Shown here: in pieces, positions 1-8,133 of the stretch
How positions within the stretch are numbered: position 1 is the stretch's first letter
Layout of the letters: each line of letters begins with the position of its first letter
Assembly (NCBI GenBank): GCA_017656145.1
Contig: JACDOI010000003.1
Span: 1-35,973 of the forward strand
DNA: 35,973 bases
Origin: Bacillota bacterium
GTDB lineage: Bacteria; Bacillota; Limnochordia; Limnochordales; ZCTH02-B6
Direction: 5' to 3'
Translations under genes and position numbers: made by a program
The notes under the pieces: model-generated
Seen by the model: only the letters and a program-made list of their open reading frames with translations
The model's database searches: none
Told to the model about the DNA's origin: nothing

Positions 1-130
1 CGCCGCCCCACACCCCCCACCGGGGGCGGGCCGGCCACACGGCCGAGGGGGCGGGGGCGGGGCCCGGTGGGGTCTCACCAGCCCCCCCGGGGCCCGCCCC
101 CCCCCCCGGCCGGGCGGGGGGGGGGCGGGC
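1..130. other. Low-complexity C/G-run sequence at window edge
   Basis: This stretch is almost entirely runs of C and G, including runs of more than ten of the same base around 96-125. It falls exactly where the D-threonine-aldolase-like gene loses resemblance to its family: the last translated residues become Pro-rich and then Gly-rich. I infer poor sequence at a contig end or homopolymer errors rather than biology. The stop codon and the C-terminal residues of the adjacent gene should therefore not be trusted. No separate gene is visible in bases 1-74. Confidence 0.6.
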
Positions 131-935
131 TGACGACGGTGGTCAGCACCGTGAGGGCGCAGTCGGCTTCGGCGGCCGCCCACCGTTCGACAGTGTTGCG
201 GTCGTTGAACACGTAGGTACCGGGACGAATTTCGGTCACCCCGCAAACCCCGGCATCAAACACAGCGCCAGGGGTTGAACCCGGGCTGACCTCCTCAATG
301 GCCAGCCCCCGGCGGCGAAGGACTTCCGCCGTCTCCACCAGGGCCTGGGCGGCCCGCCGGGCCTCTTCGGTCAGGGCAGTTTGGGACGACGCGCCCGCGA
401 GGTGGCCCGCGTGAGACATGAGGCCGACGACCTCAACCCCCGGGACTCGCGCAATCCGCTCGGCCAGCTCCACCGTCGCCGCTCCCGGAGCTTGGCCCAA
501 CCGCCGGTGGCCGGTGTCCACATCCACGTAGACTCTGACCCGTCCCCGGCCGCTTTGGCGCCCCGCCTGTCCGGCCGCTTCGGCCGCTTCCACCGAGTCC
601 ACCGAGATGATGAGGTCCGCTTCTTCCAGCAACCGCTGCAGGCGGCGGAGCTTGAGTTCCCCGACAATCGGGTAGGCCACCAAGATGTCGGTGATGCCTG
701 CATCGAGCATCACCTCCGCTTCGCCGAGCTTCGCCACAGTGATGCCCGCGGCGCCGGCCCGGATCTGCCTGTGGGCGATCCAGGGGGACTTGTGGGTCTT
801 GGCGTGGGGGCGCAGCCGGACGCCCGCTTCCCGGGCGCGGGTCGCCATCCGCTCGATGTTGCGGTCCATCACGTCAAGATCCACGACGAGGGCCGGGGTG
901 TCGACCTCCTCAAGCAGGGGTCGCTCATCTCGCAT
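75..935 (-). CDS. D-threonine aldolase-like / alanine-racemase-fold PLP enzyme, C-terminus damaged
   Basis: The N-terminal 270 residues fit the fold-type III PLP family that includes D-threonine aldolase, D-3-hydroxyaspartate aldolase and D-serine dehydratase-like proteins. The family opening DTPALVVDLD is at residues 12-21. The PLP-lysine motif RPHAKTHK is at about 42-49, with K46 the likely Schiff-base lysine. The family acts on D-beta-hydroxy amino acids with PLP and a divalent metal in the cytoplasm. I chose the ATG at 935 because GGGAGGG lies about 7 nt upstream and the family motif begins just after it; the open frame continues upstream with no family resemblance. The protein is 286 aa against roughly 370 for the family. 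The missing metal-binding C-terminus cannot fit in the 74 bases left, and the final residues are low-complexity, so the end is artefactual or truncated. It is the last gene of the CUT2 module, and its exact substrate cannot be called. Confidence 0.72.
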   Translation of the reverse strand: MRDERPLLEEVDTPALVVDLDVMDRNIERMATRAREAGVRLRPHAKTHKSPWIAHRQIRAGAAGITVAKLGEAEVMLDAGITDILVAYPIVGELKLRRLQRLLEEADLIISVDSVEAAEAAGQAGRQSGRGRVRVYVDVDTGHRRLGQAPGAATVELAERIARVPGVEVVGLMSHAGHLAGASSQTALTEEARRAAQALVETAEVLRRRGLAIEEVSPGSTPGAVFDAGVCGVTEIRPGTYVFNDRNTVERWAAAEADCALTVLTTVVSPPPPRPAGGGGGPRGGW

Positions 936-1003
936 ACGTTTCCCTCCCACCTGCCCGCTCGGGCCCGGGTCCGGACGTACTTTCGCCGGAAGACCGAGCT
1001 GGC

Positions 1004-1291
1004 TCATACCAAGAACACGCACACCAGCAACAAAAGGAGAAACAGCAGACTGGTCGCCCGGTCGACGGCAGTTTCCCACAATTCGGCCGCGCCCGGGCTG
1101 GGAGCCCGTTTTCGGGCCCCGCGCTTGAGCAAATCCTCGGCAGGGCCCGCGATGACGACCGCCAGCGCGATCAGCAAGGCCGGCACAGATCCCGCGATGA
1201 CGTAATGAATCAGACCAAAGAGAACGACCGCCCCGCCCACCACCGCGCCGCCGGCCGTCATCGCATTGATCAGGACGTGCACCGGAACCAC
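1004..1291 (-). CDS. Small membrane protein, unknown function
   Basis: This 95-residue protein is strongly hydrophobic, with likely membrane segments at about residues 10-27, 30-49 and 77-95. A basic stretch (KRGARKR) lies at about 56-62 between the second and third segments. I do not recognise the family. The start is GTG at 1291 with a weak GAGCAGGG just upstream; an in-frame ATG at 1261 has no visible ribosome site. It sits 68 bases before the aldolase-like gene on the same strand and about 250 bases after the phosphotriesterase-family gene, behind a hairpin, so it may be expressed separately from the upstream operon. It could be a small membrane partner of the PLP enzyme or a transport accessory, but nothing shows this directly. 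Confidence 0.55.
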   Translation of the reverse strand: MVPVHVLINAMTAGGAVVGGAVVLFGLIHYVIAGSVPALLIALAVVIAGPAEDLLKRGARKRAPSPGAAELWETAVDRATSLLFLLLLLVCVFLV

Positions 1292-1395
1292 CCCTGCTCA
1301 AGTTCGCTGCCCGCTACCTAGATGATACCGGCTAGCGGGCCGGGCTCCTGCCTGAACGCCGCCGCAACCGGCCTTCTGCCTGGACGGGTTCATGG

Positions 1396-1409
1396 CCGGC
1401 GCTCGCCGG
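1396..1409. repeat. Short GC palindrome
   Basis: CCGGCG-CT-CGCCGG forms a 6-bp stem with a 2-nt centre in the gap between the small membrane protein and the phosphotriesterase-family gene. It shares its CCGGCG/CGCCGG core with the larger hairpin at 1463-1491. Its function is unknown. It may be a binding site or simply a chance product of high GC. Confidence 0.3.
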
Positions 1410-1448
1410 TGGCTGAACAAACGCCCCGCTTAGGCTCGCAAACCGCCG

Positions 1449-1491
1449 AAAAGGGCGTGCCCCCGGCGCTCCTGGTAGCCGGGAGCGCCGG
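1449..1491 (-). terminator. Hairpin downstream of the phosphotriesterase-family gene, possible terminator
   Basis: CCGGCGCTCC (1463-1472) and GGAGCGCCGG (1482-1491) form a perfect 10-bp stem with a 9-nt loop, about 50 bases past the stop codon at 1543. Read on the minus strand, TTTT follows about 10 nt after the stem (1449-1452). That is weaker than a classical U tract, so this may be a partial terminator or an RNA-stabilising 3' end. It separates the sugar operon from the last two genes of the module. Confidence 0.45.
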
Positions 1492-1542
1492 CGGCGTTTG
1501 CGCGAGCCGATCATCTTTCTCCTCTCCGCCTCAAGGCAATTT

Positions 1543-2460
1543 TTAGAACGCGAGCCACCGGGCGGGATTATGAATCCAGATCTGGTCTATCTCTTCCTGC
1601 GTCAACCCCTCGTCCCGCAGGCGGGGAATGAACTTCTCCAGGATGTACCGGAATCCCGGGCCGCCCCCGTACGCTGTCAGGTACGAGCGCCGACCCATAT
1701 CCCCTGAGATGAGCAACTGCTTTCCGTACCCGGCTTCCAGCATCCCTTTGATCAGCTCGACGCGAACCGAGTCGGGATAATACTTCACCTTGCTCGGCCC
1801 GTCGTAACCGACGAACGCCCCTCGCGCGGCGATCTTTCGGTGCAGCCACAGGTCGGCGTTCCGGTCGCAGTGACCGATGGTGACTTTGGACAGATCAGCG
1901 CCTTCCTGCTCCAAGATGTCGAGCTGCTCCAGCGCCATAGTACCGGCTTCCGTGTGAACCCAAATCGGCGCTCCTGTAGCCTTGTGCGCCCGGGCGACCG
2001 CGCGCGTCACCTTTTCCTCCTGCGGCGTGATGACGTTATACCAGGATCCGCACTTCAGCACGCCCGGCCGGGCGCCTGTGCCTTCAGCGCCCTCTTCGAT
2101 CTCGCGGATCATGAGATCTCTCAGCTCGTCGACGGACGCCTGAATGACCCAATCGGGGTAAAACCGGCCTTTATTGAAGCCGGTTGTAAACACGATGTGC
2201 ACCGGGGTTTGCCGGCTGATCTCGATCAGGGCTTTCACGTCCCGGCCGTAGTCGATGGCGGTACCTTCGACCAAGCACCGGCCCCCGGCTTGATAAAACA
2301 AGGCCAGCTCCTCAACGGCCTTATCCACCCGAGGCAGTTCGAAGTCGGCATCCTCCCGCATGACAACCGGCGGGGGAAAGCAGATCAAGTGCTCATGGGT
2401 GTACGTGACGCCCAAATCCTTCGGATCAACCTCGCCTTGAATCGTCAGAACCCGTGCCAT
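1543..2460 (-). CDS. Phosphotriesterase-family metal hydrolase (lactonase-like)
   Basis: The 305-residue length and order of motifs match the phosphotriesterase branch of the amidohydrolase superfamily. The complete metal site is visible: H22 and H24 in THEH, bridging K136 in GVLKCGSW, H169 in WVHTEAG, H197 in IGHCD and D254 in SGDMG. The C-terminal NPARWLAF is also typical. Family members hydrolyse phosphotriesters, N-acyl-homoserine lactones or sugar lactones with a binuclear metal centre. In a sugar transport and catabolism operon, a sugar-lactone or phospho-sugar-lactone substrate is the more likely role; this is inference from context. The gene follows the short-chain dehydrogenase by 14 bases, which fits lactone production followed by ring opening. 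The start is ATG at 2460 with AGAAGGTGG just upstream. Confidence 0.85.
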   Translation of the reverse strand: MARVLTIQGEVDPKDLGVTYTHEHLICFPPPVVMREDADFELPRVDKAVEELALFYQAGGRCLVEGTAIDYGRDVKALIEISRQTPVHIVFTTGFNKGRFYPDWVIQASVDELRDLMIREIEEGAEGTGARPGVLKCGSWYNVITPQEEKVTRAVARAHKATGAPIWVHTEAGTMALEQLDILEQEGADLSKVTIGHCDRNADLWLHRKIAARGAFVGYDGPSKVKYYPDSVRVELIKGMLEAGYGKQLLISGDMGRRSYLTAYGGGPGFRYILEKFIPRLRDEGLTQEEIDQIWIHNPARWLAF

Positions 2461-2474
2461 GAGACCACCTTCTG

Positions 2475-3323
2475 TTAAGTCGTCGTCCGTTGCAGCCGCT
2501 CAAAGAGCTTTCTTCGGTAGTTCACGTCCTCCCGCCATACCTTGCCGTTGATCGCCTCCCCTGTCAGAGATCCCGGAGGCAGCGAGGCCAAAAACAGCGC
2601 CGGTTCATCGATCACCGAAGGCGGCTCCAGACTTTCCCGCTCTCGAAGAGGAAGGCGGGCAAAGAATCCGGTATTGACCTTCGCCGCGGGGAACAGCGTG
2701 TTGATGTTCACCCCGTACGGGGAACATTCCGCCGCCGCGACTTCCACCAGCCCCTCCACGCCGAACTTGGAAGCGCAATACGGACCGTCGTTGGCCTTGC
2801 CGTACCCGCGCTGGCCGAGCAACGACGTAATGACGATGACATTTCCCGACCCGCGACTCATCATCGGGGGCAAAACGTGCTTGAGGGTAAGAAACGTCCC
2901 CGTCAAGTTGACCCGGATGATCCGCTCCCACACCGGAAGCGGGAGATCGACGATCCGGCGGTGATCCGGATCGGTCACCCCGGCGTTCGCGACGACGACG
3001 TCCGGCACGCCCAGCGCGGCTATTGTGCCAGCGACAAAACGGCTCAACGCGTCCTCGTCGGTGATGTCGCACCGCTGAAAGAACGTCCGGGGCTCACCCG
3101 CCTCGTTCGCCCCGGGCCGCTCCCGCAGCAGGCGCTCGGTTTCGCCCAACTGGTCTTCTTCCAAAGCGCAGCCGGCCACCCGGGCGCCCATCGTGCCCAG
3201 CGCGAGCGCAAGCGACCTGCCAATGCCCCGTCCCGCACCGGTCACGAGCGCCACCCGGCCCCGCAAGTCCGGGTTCGGACGCCAATCCCAGCTAGGACGT
3301 TGAACCGGAGCCGCTCCTTGCAT
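2475..3323 (-). CDS. Short-chain dehydrogenase/reductase (SDR)
   Basis: This is a classical SDR of 282 residues. The nucleotide-binding TGAGRGIG is at 28-35, NAG at 113-115, and the catalytic Ser, Tyr and Lys at about S167, Y182 and K186 (YCASK). It probably oxidises a hydroxyl of the imported sugar or its derivative with NAD(P)+. I place the start at 3323: AAGGAGGG at 3331-3338 lies only 2 nt from an upstream in-frame ATG (3329) but about 7 nt from this one. It has an unusual 20-residue Pro- and Trp-containing extension before the Rossmann fold. It follows the second permease gene by about 18 bases and precedes the phosphotriesterase-family hydrolase by 14, so the three are very likely co-transcribed. 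Confidence 0.85.
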   Translation of the reverse strand: MQGAAPVQRPSWDWRPNPDLRGRVALVTGAGRGIGRSLALALGTMGARVAGCALEEDQLGETERLLRERPGANEAGEPRTFFQRCDITDEDALSRFVAGTIAALGVPDVVVANAGVTDPDHRRIVDLPLPVWERIIRVNLTGTFLTLKHVLPPMMSRGSGNVIVITSLLGQRGYGKANDGPYCASKFGVEGLVEVAAAECSPYGVNINTLFPAAKVNTGFFARLPLRERESLEPPSVIDEPALFLASLPPGSLTGEAINGKVWREDVNYRRKLFERLQRTTT

Positions 3324-3341
3324 CAACATGCCCTCCTTCCT

Positions 3342-4382
3342 TCACCGCCCCGCCGGCGCCTGGCGCCTTCTCATGAGGAACGACCACTGGGCCGGCGCGG
3401 CGTAGATGGCAACCATGGCCACGATGACCACGCCCCGCATGATCAACTTGCCCGACTCGCCCACGCCAAGGGATGTCATCAAGCTGGTCACCTGGGTGAT
3501 GATGAAGCTTCCGAGGACGCTGCCCAGGACGCTTCCTTGCCCGGTGAACGTATTGCCGCCGACGACGGCGGCGGCCACGGAATTGAGCGTGTACGCCTCG
3601 CCGCCGATGTCAAAGTTCGCGATGCGAATATAGCCCGACAGAACAAACCCAGCCATGGTGGCCAAAAGCCCGCTGGTTCCATAGGCGAACAAAAGCCGCG
3701 CCTTGACGGGAATGCCCGAGTAGTGCGCCGCCTGGGGGTTATTTCCTATGAAGAAGACCGACCGCCCCCAAACCGTACGGCGGGTGATCAAGGCGAAGAG
3801 CAAAATGACGGCGATGTACAAGAGCAACGAGACTGGAATGATGCCGATCCGCTCAGCCCCGATGGTGCGCAATAGAGGGGACACAGACCCCTTGGGCGTC
3901 CCGCCGCTGTAGATGAGGTAAAACCCCCGCACGATGAACGACATGCCAAACGTCATGACCAGCGGCGGCACCCGCGTATAGGCGATGACGGCGCCGTTCA
4001 GCACCCCGATCAAGGTACCAAGCCCCAGCAAAAGACCCATGACCGGCAAGGCCGCCTCCGGGCGCCCTCGCATGAGATCGGTGCCGATGATGTTCGTCAT
4101 CGTGATGATTTCACCGACCGACAAATCGATTCCCCCGGTGAGGATCACAAACGTATGCCCGATCGCGGTGAGACCGAGCGGCACCGCCTGGCGACCGACC
4201 TCCAGCGCGTGGGAAAGCGTCAGGGTGCCCGGGGCAAGAATCCCCGACAAGAAAAACAAGATGATGATGACCGCCGCCAAAGAGAGGGCGATCCTCCCCT
4301 CGCGCGTGAGGTGCCGGCGGCGCCCCGGGGAGGCCGAAACATTTCGTACACCCCCGGGCCGGTTGGTCGTCGGCTCGGACAT
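3342..4382 (-). CDS. CUT2-family sugar ABC transporter permease (RbsC-like), second copy
   Basis: This is a hydrophobic permease of about 346 residues with the RbsC/BPD_transp_2 pattern. Typical stretches are the GLTAIGHTFVILTGGIDLSVG motif region near residue 75 and, near the C-terminus, AAAVVGGNTF followed by GSVLGS. It forms half of the membrane channel that imports a monosaccharide or polyol. I place the start at ATG 4382 because GGGGAGG lies 10 nt upstream. An ATG at 4406 overlaps the preceding stop as ATGA but has a poorer ribosome site, so that longer form is an alternative. The first permease lies immediately upstream and the SDR follows. Confidence 0.88.
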   Translation of the reverse strand: MSEPTTNRPGGVRNVSASPGRRRHLTREGRIALSLAAVIIILFFLSGILAPGTLTLSHALEVGRQAVPLGLTAIGHTFVILTGGIDLSVGEIITMTNIIGTDLMRGRPEAALPVMGLLLGLGTLIGVLNGAVIAYTRVPPLVMTFGMSFIVRGFYLIYSGGTPKGSVSPLLRTIGAERIGIIPVSLLLYIAVILLFALITRRTVWGRSVFFIGNNPQAAHYSGIPVKARLLFAYGTSGLLATMAGFVLSGYIRIANFDIGGEAYTLNSVAAAVVGGNTFTGQGSVLGSVLGSFIITQVTSLMTSLGVGESGKLIMRGVVIVAMVAIYAAPAQWSFLMRRRQAPAGR

Positions 4383-4402
4383 GACCCGTTCGCCTCCCCT
4401 GC

Positions 4403-5398
4403 TCATTTCCGGATGGAGCTGTAAATGACGGCCAGGACTACGATAACGCCGGACAACACGTCCTGCACGAACGGCGAAACGCCGAAAATGTTAAGGGAGA
4501 CCGTCAAAAGCCCCATGATCAGCACGCCCATAACGGTGCCGGGAATGCCTCCCCGCCCGCCTTCGAACGTCGTTCCGCCGATCAGGACCGCCGCCACGGA
4601 GGTGAGCGTGAATGGGTGACCGGCCACCGGATCGCCGGAGTACATGCGGGCCGCCAGAGCCAGGCCGCCCAGGGTCGCAAACAGCGAACTCACAAGATAT
4701 ATCCCCACGGTCACCCGCCGCACCGGGACCCCGGCCACCCGGGCATGCTCTTCGTGCCCGCCGACCGCGTACACCCACCGGCCGAAGCGGGTGTAGTTCA
4801 TGATGAACGCCATCAGAATCGCAAAAACCGCGAAGTACACGAACGACAAGGGCACAACGTCCCCGATCCGGTACAGCAATGCCTGCGTAAACGGCCTCGG
4901 GACGTAGCCTCCCGGGTGGGGGAGGATAATCAAGGCCACCCCGCTGATGACGCTCATCGATCCGAGGGTCGCGATGAGGGGCGGCACGTTGAGCCGCGTG
5001 ATGACGAGCCCGTTGACAAGGCCCACGGCAAGCCCGGCGGCCAAGCACACCGCCAGGCCCCGCAAAACGCCCACCGTGTCAAACCCCATCATGGTCGCCG
5101 CCAACACGGTGGTCAAGCTCACCAGCGGCCCCGCGGCCAGGTCGATCCCCCGCGTGAGGATGGGCAGCGTCTGCCCGAGAGCCACAAGGCCGATGGGAGC
5201 CACCTGGCTCAACACGTTGGTCACGTTTTGGGGGCTGCGAAACGCCGGCGACCACAGGGCGGGTATCACGGTCATCAGAACGACCACGCCGAACAGCATG
5301 AGCATGTCGCGCTGCATCGCGGTCCGGGCCGAGCCTCCCTGAGGCCGGCCTTTGGGGCGATTGGGGCTCGAAAGGCGGGCCCGGTTTCCGTCTGTCAC
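4403..5398 (-). CDS. CUT2-family sugar ABC transporter permease (RbsC-like), first copy
   Basis: This is a permease of about 331 residues in the RbsC family, with multiple membrane segments from about residue 31 onward. It has the family stretches LVALGQTLPILTRGIDLAAG and, near the C-terminus, VAAVLIGGTTFEGGRGG. It should pair with the second permease as a heterodimer energised by the double ATPase. The GTG start at 5398 overlaps the ATPase stop as GTGA, with GGGGGG about 9 nt upstream. The longer open frame reaching 5506 lies inside the ATPase gene. Two distinct permeases, rather than one homodimer, are common in CUT2 systems for less usual sugars. Confidence 0.87.
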   Translation of the reverse strand: MTDGNRARLSSPNRPKGRPQGGSARTAMQRDMLMLFGVVVLMTVIPALWSPAFRSPQNVTNVLSQVAPIGLVALGQTLPILTRGIDLAAGPLVSLTTVLAATMMGFDTVGVLRGLAVCLAAGLAVGLVNGLVITRLNVPPLIATLGSMSVISGVALIILPHPGGYVPRPFTQALLYRIGDVVPLSFVYFAVFAILMAFIMNYTRFGRWVYAVGGHEEHARVAGVPVRRVTVGIYLVSSLFATLGGLALAARMYSGDPVAGHPFTLTSVAAVLIGGTTFEGGRGGIPGTVMGVLIMGLLTVSLNIFGVSPFVQDVLSGVIVVLAVIYSSIRK

Positions 5399-6882
5399 TC
5401 TCGTGTTCCCCCCGTCATGGCATGCAACACGGCCTCTTGAGTCGCTTCCTCGCGACCAAAGGCGGCTACCAGCCGTCCCTCCCACATCGCGATGATGCGA
5501 TCGCACACCATGAGAAGCTCCGGCAGTTCCGACGACGCCATCAGGATTCCGACCCCTCTGGCCGCCAACCGGTTCAAGACCTGATAGATCTCCGCTTTCG
5601 CCCCGACGTCGACGCCCCGGGTCGGTTCATTCACCAGAAGCACCCGCAGTCCGGTGGACAAAAACTTCGCGAAGACGACTTTTTGGCGATTTCCCCCGCT
5701 CAGGTTCTTGACCGCCTGGCGAATGGAGGGTGTGGCAATCTTCAGTTCTTCGACTAAACCATGGACGCGCTCAGGAACCCCGCGCTCGCGTATCCATCCG
5801 GCCTGCGCCTGGAGCTCCGCGGCCGTCACATACACGTTTTCCTTCACATCGAGATCGAGAAACAGCCCTTTCCGAACCCGATCTTCGGGAACGTAGGCGA
5901 TGCCGGCCCGAATGGCGTCCCGGGGGATTCTCGGGGCGTAGGGGCGCCCGTCGAGGATCATCTCGCCCGCTCGCAACAAAGACGCGCCGAAGATGGTTTC
6001 CAAAAGCTCCGTCCGCCCTGCGCCCCGCAACCCGGCGAGCCCCACGATTTCGCCGGCCCGCAGCTCAAAAGAGGCATCTTTCACGCGCCTGTTGCCGGAA
6101 AGACCGCGAACTTCCAACAAGACACGGCCTGGACCGTCGTTGGCCTTCTTTAGGCGGGCCGGAACGCTGCGACCGACCATCATGCGCACCAGTTCCTCGT
6201 GGGTCGTCTCCGCGGTCGGACGGGTTCCGATGTAGCGACCGTTGCGCAGGACGGTCACGCGATCGCTCAACTGGAAGATTTCTTCCATGCGATGGGAGAT
6301 GTAGATGATCCCCTTGCCTTCCCGCTTGAGCCTCCCGATGAGATCAAACAGCACTTGTGTTTCCTGAACGGTGATGGCCGACGTCGGTTCGTCCATGACG
6401 ATGATTTGGGCTTCGAACGCCAATGCTTTCGCGATCTCCACCATTTGGCGCAGCGCCATGGGGAGATCCGCGACCCGGTCATCGGGATGAACCGGTATGG
6501 ACAACTCTTCCAACACCCGCCGGCAGCGGTCCGCAGCCGCTTTCCAGTCGATGACGCCCCAGCGGTTGACGAGTTCCCGCCCGATGAAGAAGTTCTCTTT
6601 CACGGATAACGGTTCGATCAAGTTCAGTTCCTGGTGGATGAACGCCACGCCCGCCGCTTGCGCATCGACCGGCCGCCGGATGAGGCGGGGGCGGCCGTTG
6701 ATGAAGATTTCCCCGGCATCCGGAACGATGACGCCCCCCAAGATGTTCATGAGAGTGCTCTTGCCCGCGCCGTTCTCGCCCATGAGGGCATGGACTTCTC
6801 CCGCCCTCAGCTCAAAGTCGACGGAGTCAAGGGCCTGCACGCCCGGAAACGCCTTAGAAATCCCACGCATCTGCAACAGCAC
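5395..6882 (-). CDS. CUT2 sugar ABC transporter double ATPase (RbsA/MglA-like)
   Basis: Two ABC domains lie in one chain of about 495 residues. The first has Walker A GENGAGKST at 35-43, the Q-loop region HQELNLIEPLSV and Walker B VMDEPTSA; its signature is degenerate (PMALRQ). The second has the family's unusual Walker A (GLRGAGRTE) and a good LSGGNRQ signature. Its Walker B is LLVNEPTRG, where N418 stands in the position that is Asp in E. coli RbsA. The protein energises import by the two following permeases. I prefer the GTG start at 6882, which follows GGAAGAGGGG by about 11 nt; a TTG at 6921 and an ATG at 6870 are alternatives. The start lies about 75 bases after the binding-protein gene. 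Confidence 0.9.
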   Translation of the reverse strand: MLLQMRGISKAFPGVQALDSVDFELRAGEVHALMGENGAGKSTLMNILGGVIVPDAGEIFINGRPRLIRRPVDAQAAGVAFIHQELNLIEPLSVKENFFIGRELVNRWGVIDWKAAADRCRRVLEELSIPVHPDDRVADLPMALRQMVEIAKALAFEAQIIVMDEPTSAITVQETQVLFDLIGRLKREGKGIIYISHRMEEIFQLSDRVTVLRNGRYIGTRPTAETTHEELVRMMVGRSVPARLKKANDGPGRVLLEVRGLSGNRRVKDASFELRAGEIVGLAGLRGAGRTELLETIFGASLLRAGEMILDGRPYAPRIPRDAIRAGIAYVPEDRVRKGLFLDLDVKENVYVTAAELQAQAGWIRERGVPERVHGLVEELKIATPSIRQAVKNLSGGNRQKVVFAKFLSTGLRVLLVNEPTRGVDVGAKAEIYQVLNRLAARGVGILMASSELPELLMVCDRIIAMWEGRLVAAFGREEATQEAVLHAMTGGTRE

Positions 6883-6959
6883 GATGTCGGCCGCCCCTCT
6901 TCCTGAACCTCGACGGATCAAGGCTCTCTGCCTTGTCCTATTTCCTAGTCACTCCGGGC

Positions 6960-8057
6960 TTATTGGCCCCACAGCTCCCGGACCGTCTCCTCGGACAAGG
7001 TGTGGCCCACCCAGTACCCCTCAGCCAGATCGGGGCGGGCGTAGCGCTGCGCCTGCTCCAGGCTGAGGACATAAGGAGCCGTCGCGTGCACTTCCTTGGG
7101 AAGCGGTTCCCCGCGCAGGGCCATGAGCGCCATGCGAAGACCGATGGCCGAGTGGCTCGTGGGGTTGCTGAAGGCGATGCTCTCAAAACCGCGTTCCGCG
7201 TAGCGAATCCAGTCGAGCAGGAACCCGTTGTTGGCCTCGCCGACCATGGGGACCAAAGGCCTTCCGGCATCGACGAAGGCTTCCATCGCGCCTTGGGTCA
7301 TCGCTCCGCCGCCCGACCAGATCCCGTCAATCTGCGGGTACGCAGGCAGCAAGTTGGCCACGGTGGCCTTGGCTTGGGCAAATCCCCAGTCCGCGTATTG
7401 CCGGGTCAGCACCCGGATTCCGGGATATTGATCGAAGACTTCCTTCGCCCCGCGCCAGCGCTCCTCGGCCACAGGATTGCCGGCGATGCCGGAGAGGGCG
7501 ATGATGTTGCCGCTCTCGCCCAATTTCTCGATGAGCCACAAGGCCGTCACCCGACCGTATTCCGCGTCGTCCCGGCCCACCCAGGCGGTCACCTGCTCCA
7601 GCGGGACCTGGCTGCTGACCGCGATGACCGGGATGTTCCGCTGCTTGGCCAGCTGGAAAACGCCCTCCAAAGCGCGCGGCGAGATGGGGTCGATGACGAT
7701 CGCGTCGACTCCCCGGGCGATGAGGTCCTCCACGGCCGCGATCTGGCGGGGAATTTCGCCCTGGGCGTCCAGATGGATGACCTCGCTGATGAGATCCCCG
7801 TGCCGCGCGGCTTCATCCATGAATTCGTGAGTAAACTGAACGGCCCATGTGTTCGCCTGGAAGATGGTCACAAAGCCGATGCGGTACGGGCCTTCCTTCT
7901 TGTAGGCGCCGGTGTCGACGAACTCGTCGCTGACCGAAATCACGTACGGCCAGCCGAGAACTTCGACCTCCGAACTGCGTTCGGCCGCCGATTTGGCATG
8001 CACTTCGCCGGCAACGGCCAAAAGGGCGACGAGGCTGAAGGTGTACAGCCTTCTCAT
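6960..8057 (-). CDS. CUT2 sugar ABC transporter substrate-binding protein
   Basis: This 365-residue secreted binding protein belongs to the periplasmic-binding-protein-like sugar group (Peripla_BP_4). A signal peptide covers about residues 1-21, with a hydrophobic core and VHA before the cleavage site and no lipobox Cys. The mature protein has the family opening YRIGFVTIFQANTW and, in the middle, VDAIVIDPISPRAL and IPVIAVSS. It captures the substrate outside the inner membrane and delivers it to the RbsC-like pair. ATG at 8057 has GAGGT upstream. The ligand cannot be read from the sequence. The gene follows the creatininase-family gene by about 76 bases and precedes the ATPase. Confidence 0.88.
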   Translation of the reverse strand: MRRLYTFSLVALLAVAGEVHAKSAAERSSEVEVLGWPYVISVSDEFVDTGAYKKEGPYRIGFVTIFQANTWAVQFTHEFMDEAARHGDLISEVIHLDAQGEIPRQIAAVEDLIARGVDAIVIDPISPRALEGVFQLAKQRNIPVIAVSSQVPLEQVTAWVGRDDAEYGRVTALWLIEKLGESGNIIALSGIAGNPVAEERWRGAKEVFDQYPGIRVLTRQYADWGFAQAKATVANLLPAYPQIDGIWSGGGAMTQGAMEAFVDAGRPLVPMVGEANNGFLLDWIRYAERGFESIAFSNPTSHSAIGLRMALMALRGEPLPKEVHATAPYVLSLEQAQRYARPDLAEGYWVGHTLSEETVRELWGQ

Positions 8058-8133
8058 GAGACGTCAACCTCGCTTTCCTGTTTCCCGCTTCCCTTGCTGT
8101 CTGTCGTACCCAATCGCGGAAACAACCCTGCCT

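Noticed and set aside
2490-3875. 461-codon open frame on the plus strand
   Set aside because: It lies opposite the SDR and permease genes, is rich in Arg, His, Pro and Gln without family motifs, and follows from GC-rich codon bias.
4616-5440. 274-codon open frame opposite the first permease
   Set aside because: The composition is dominated by His, Arg, Gly and Pro, with no motifs; the opposite strand encodes a standard RbsC-like permease.
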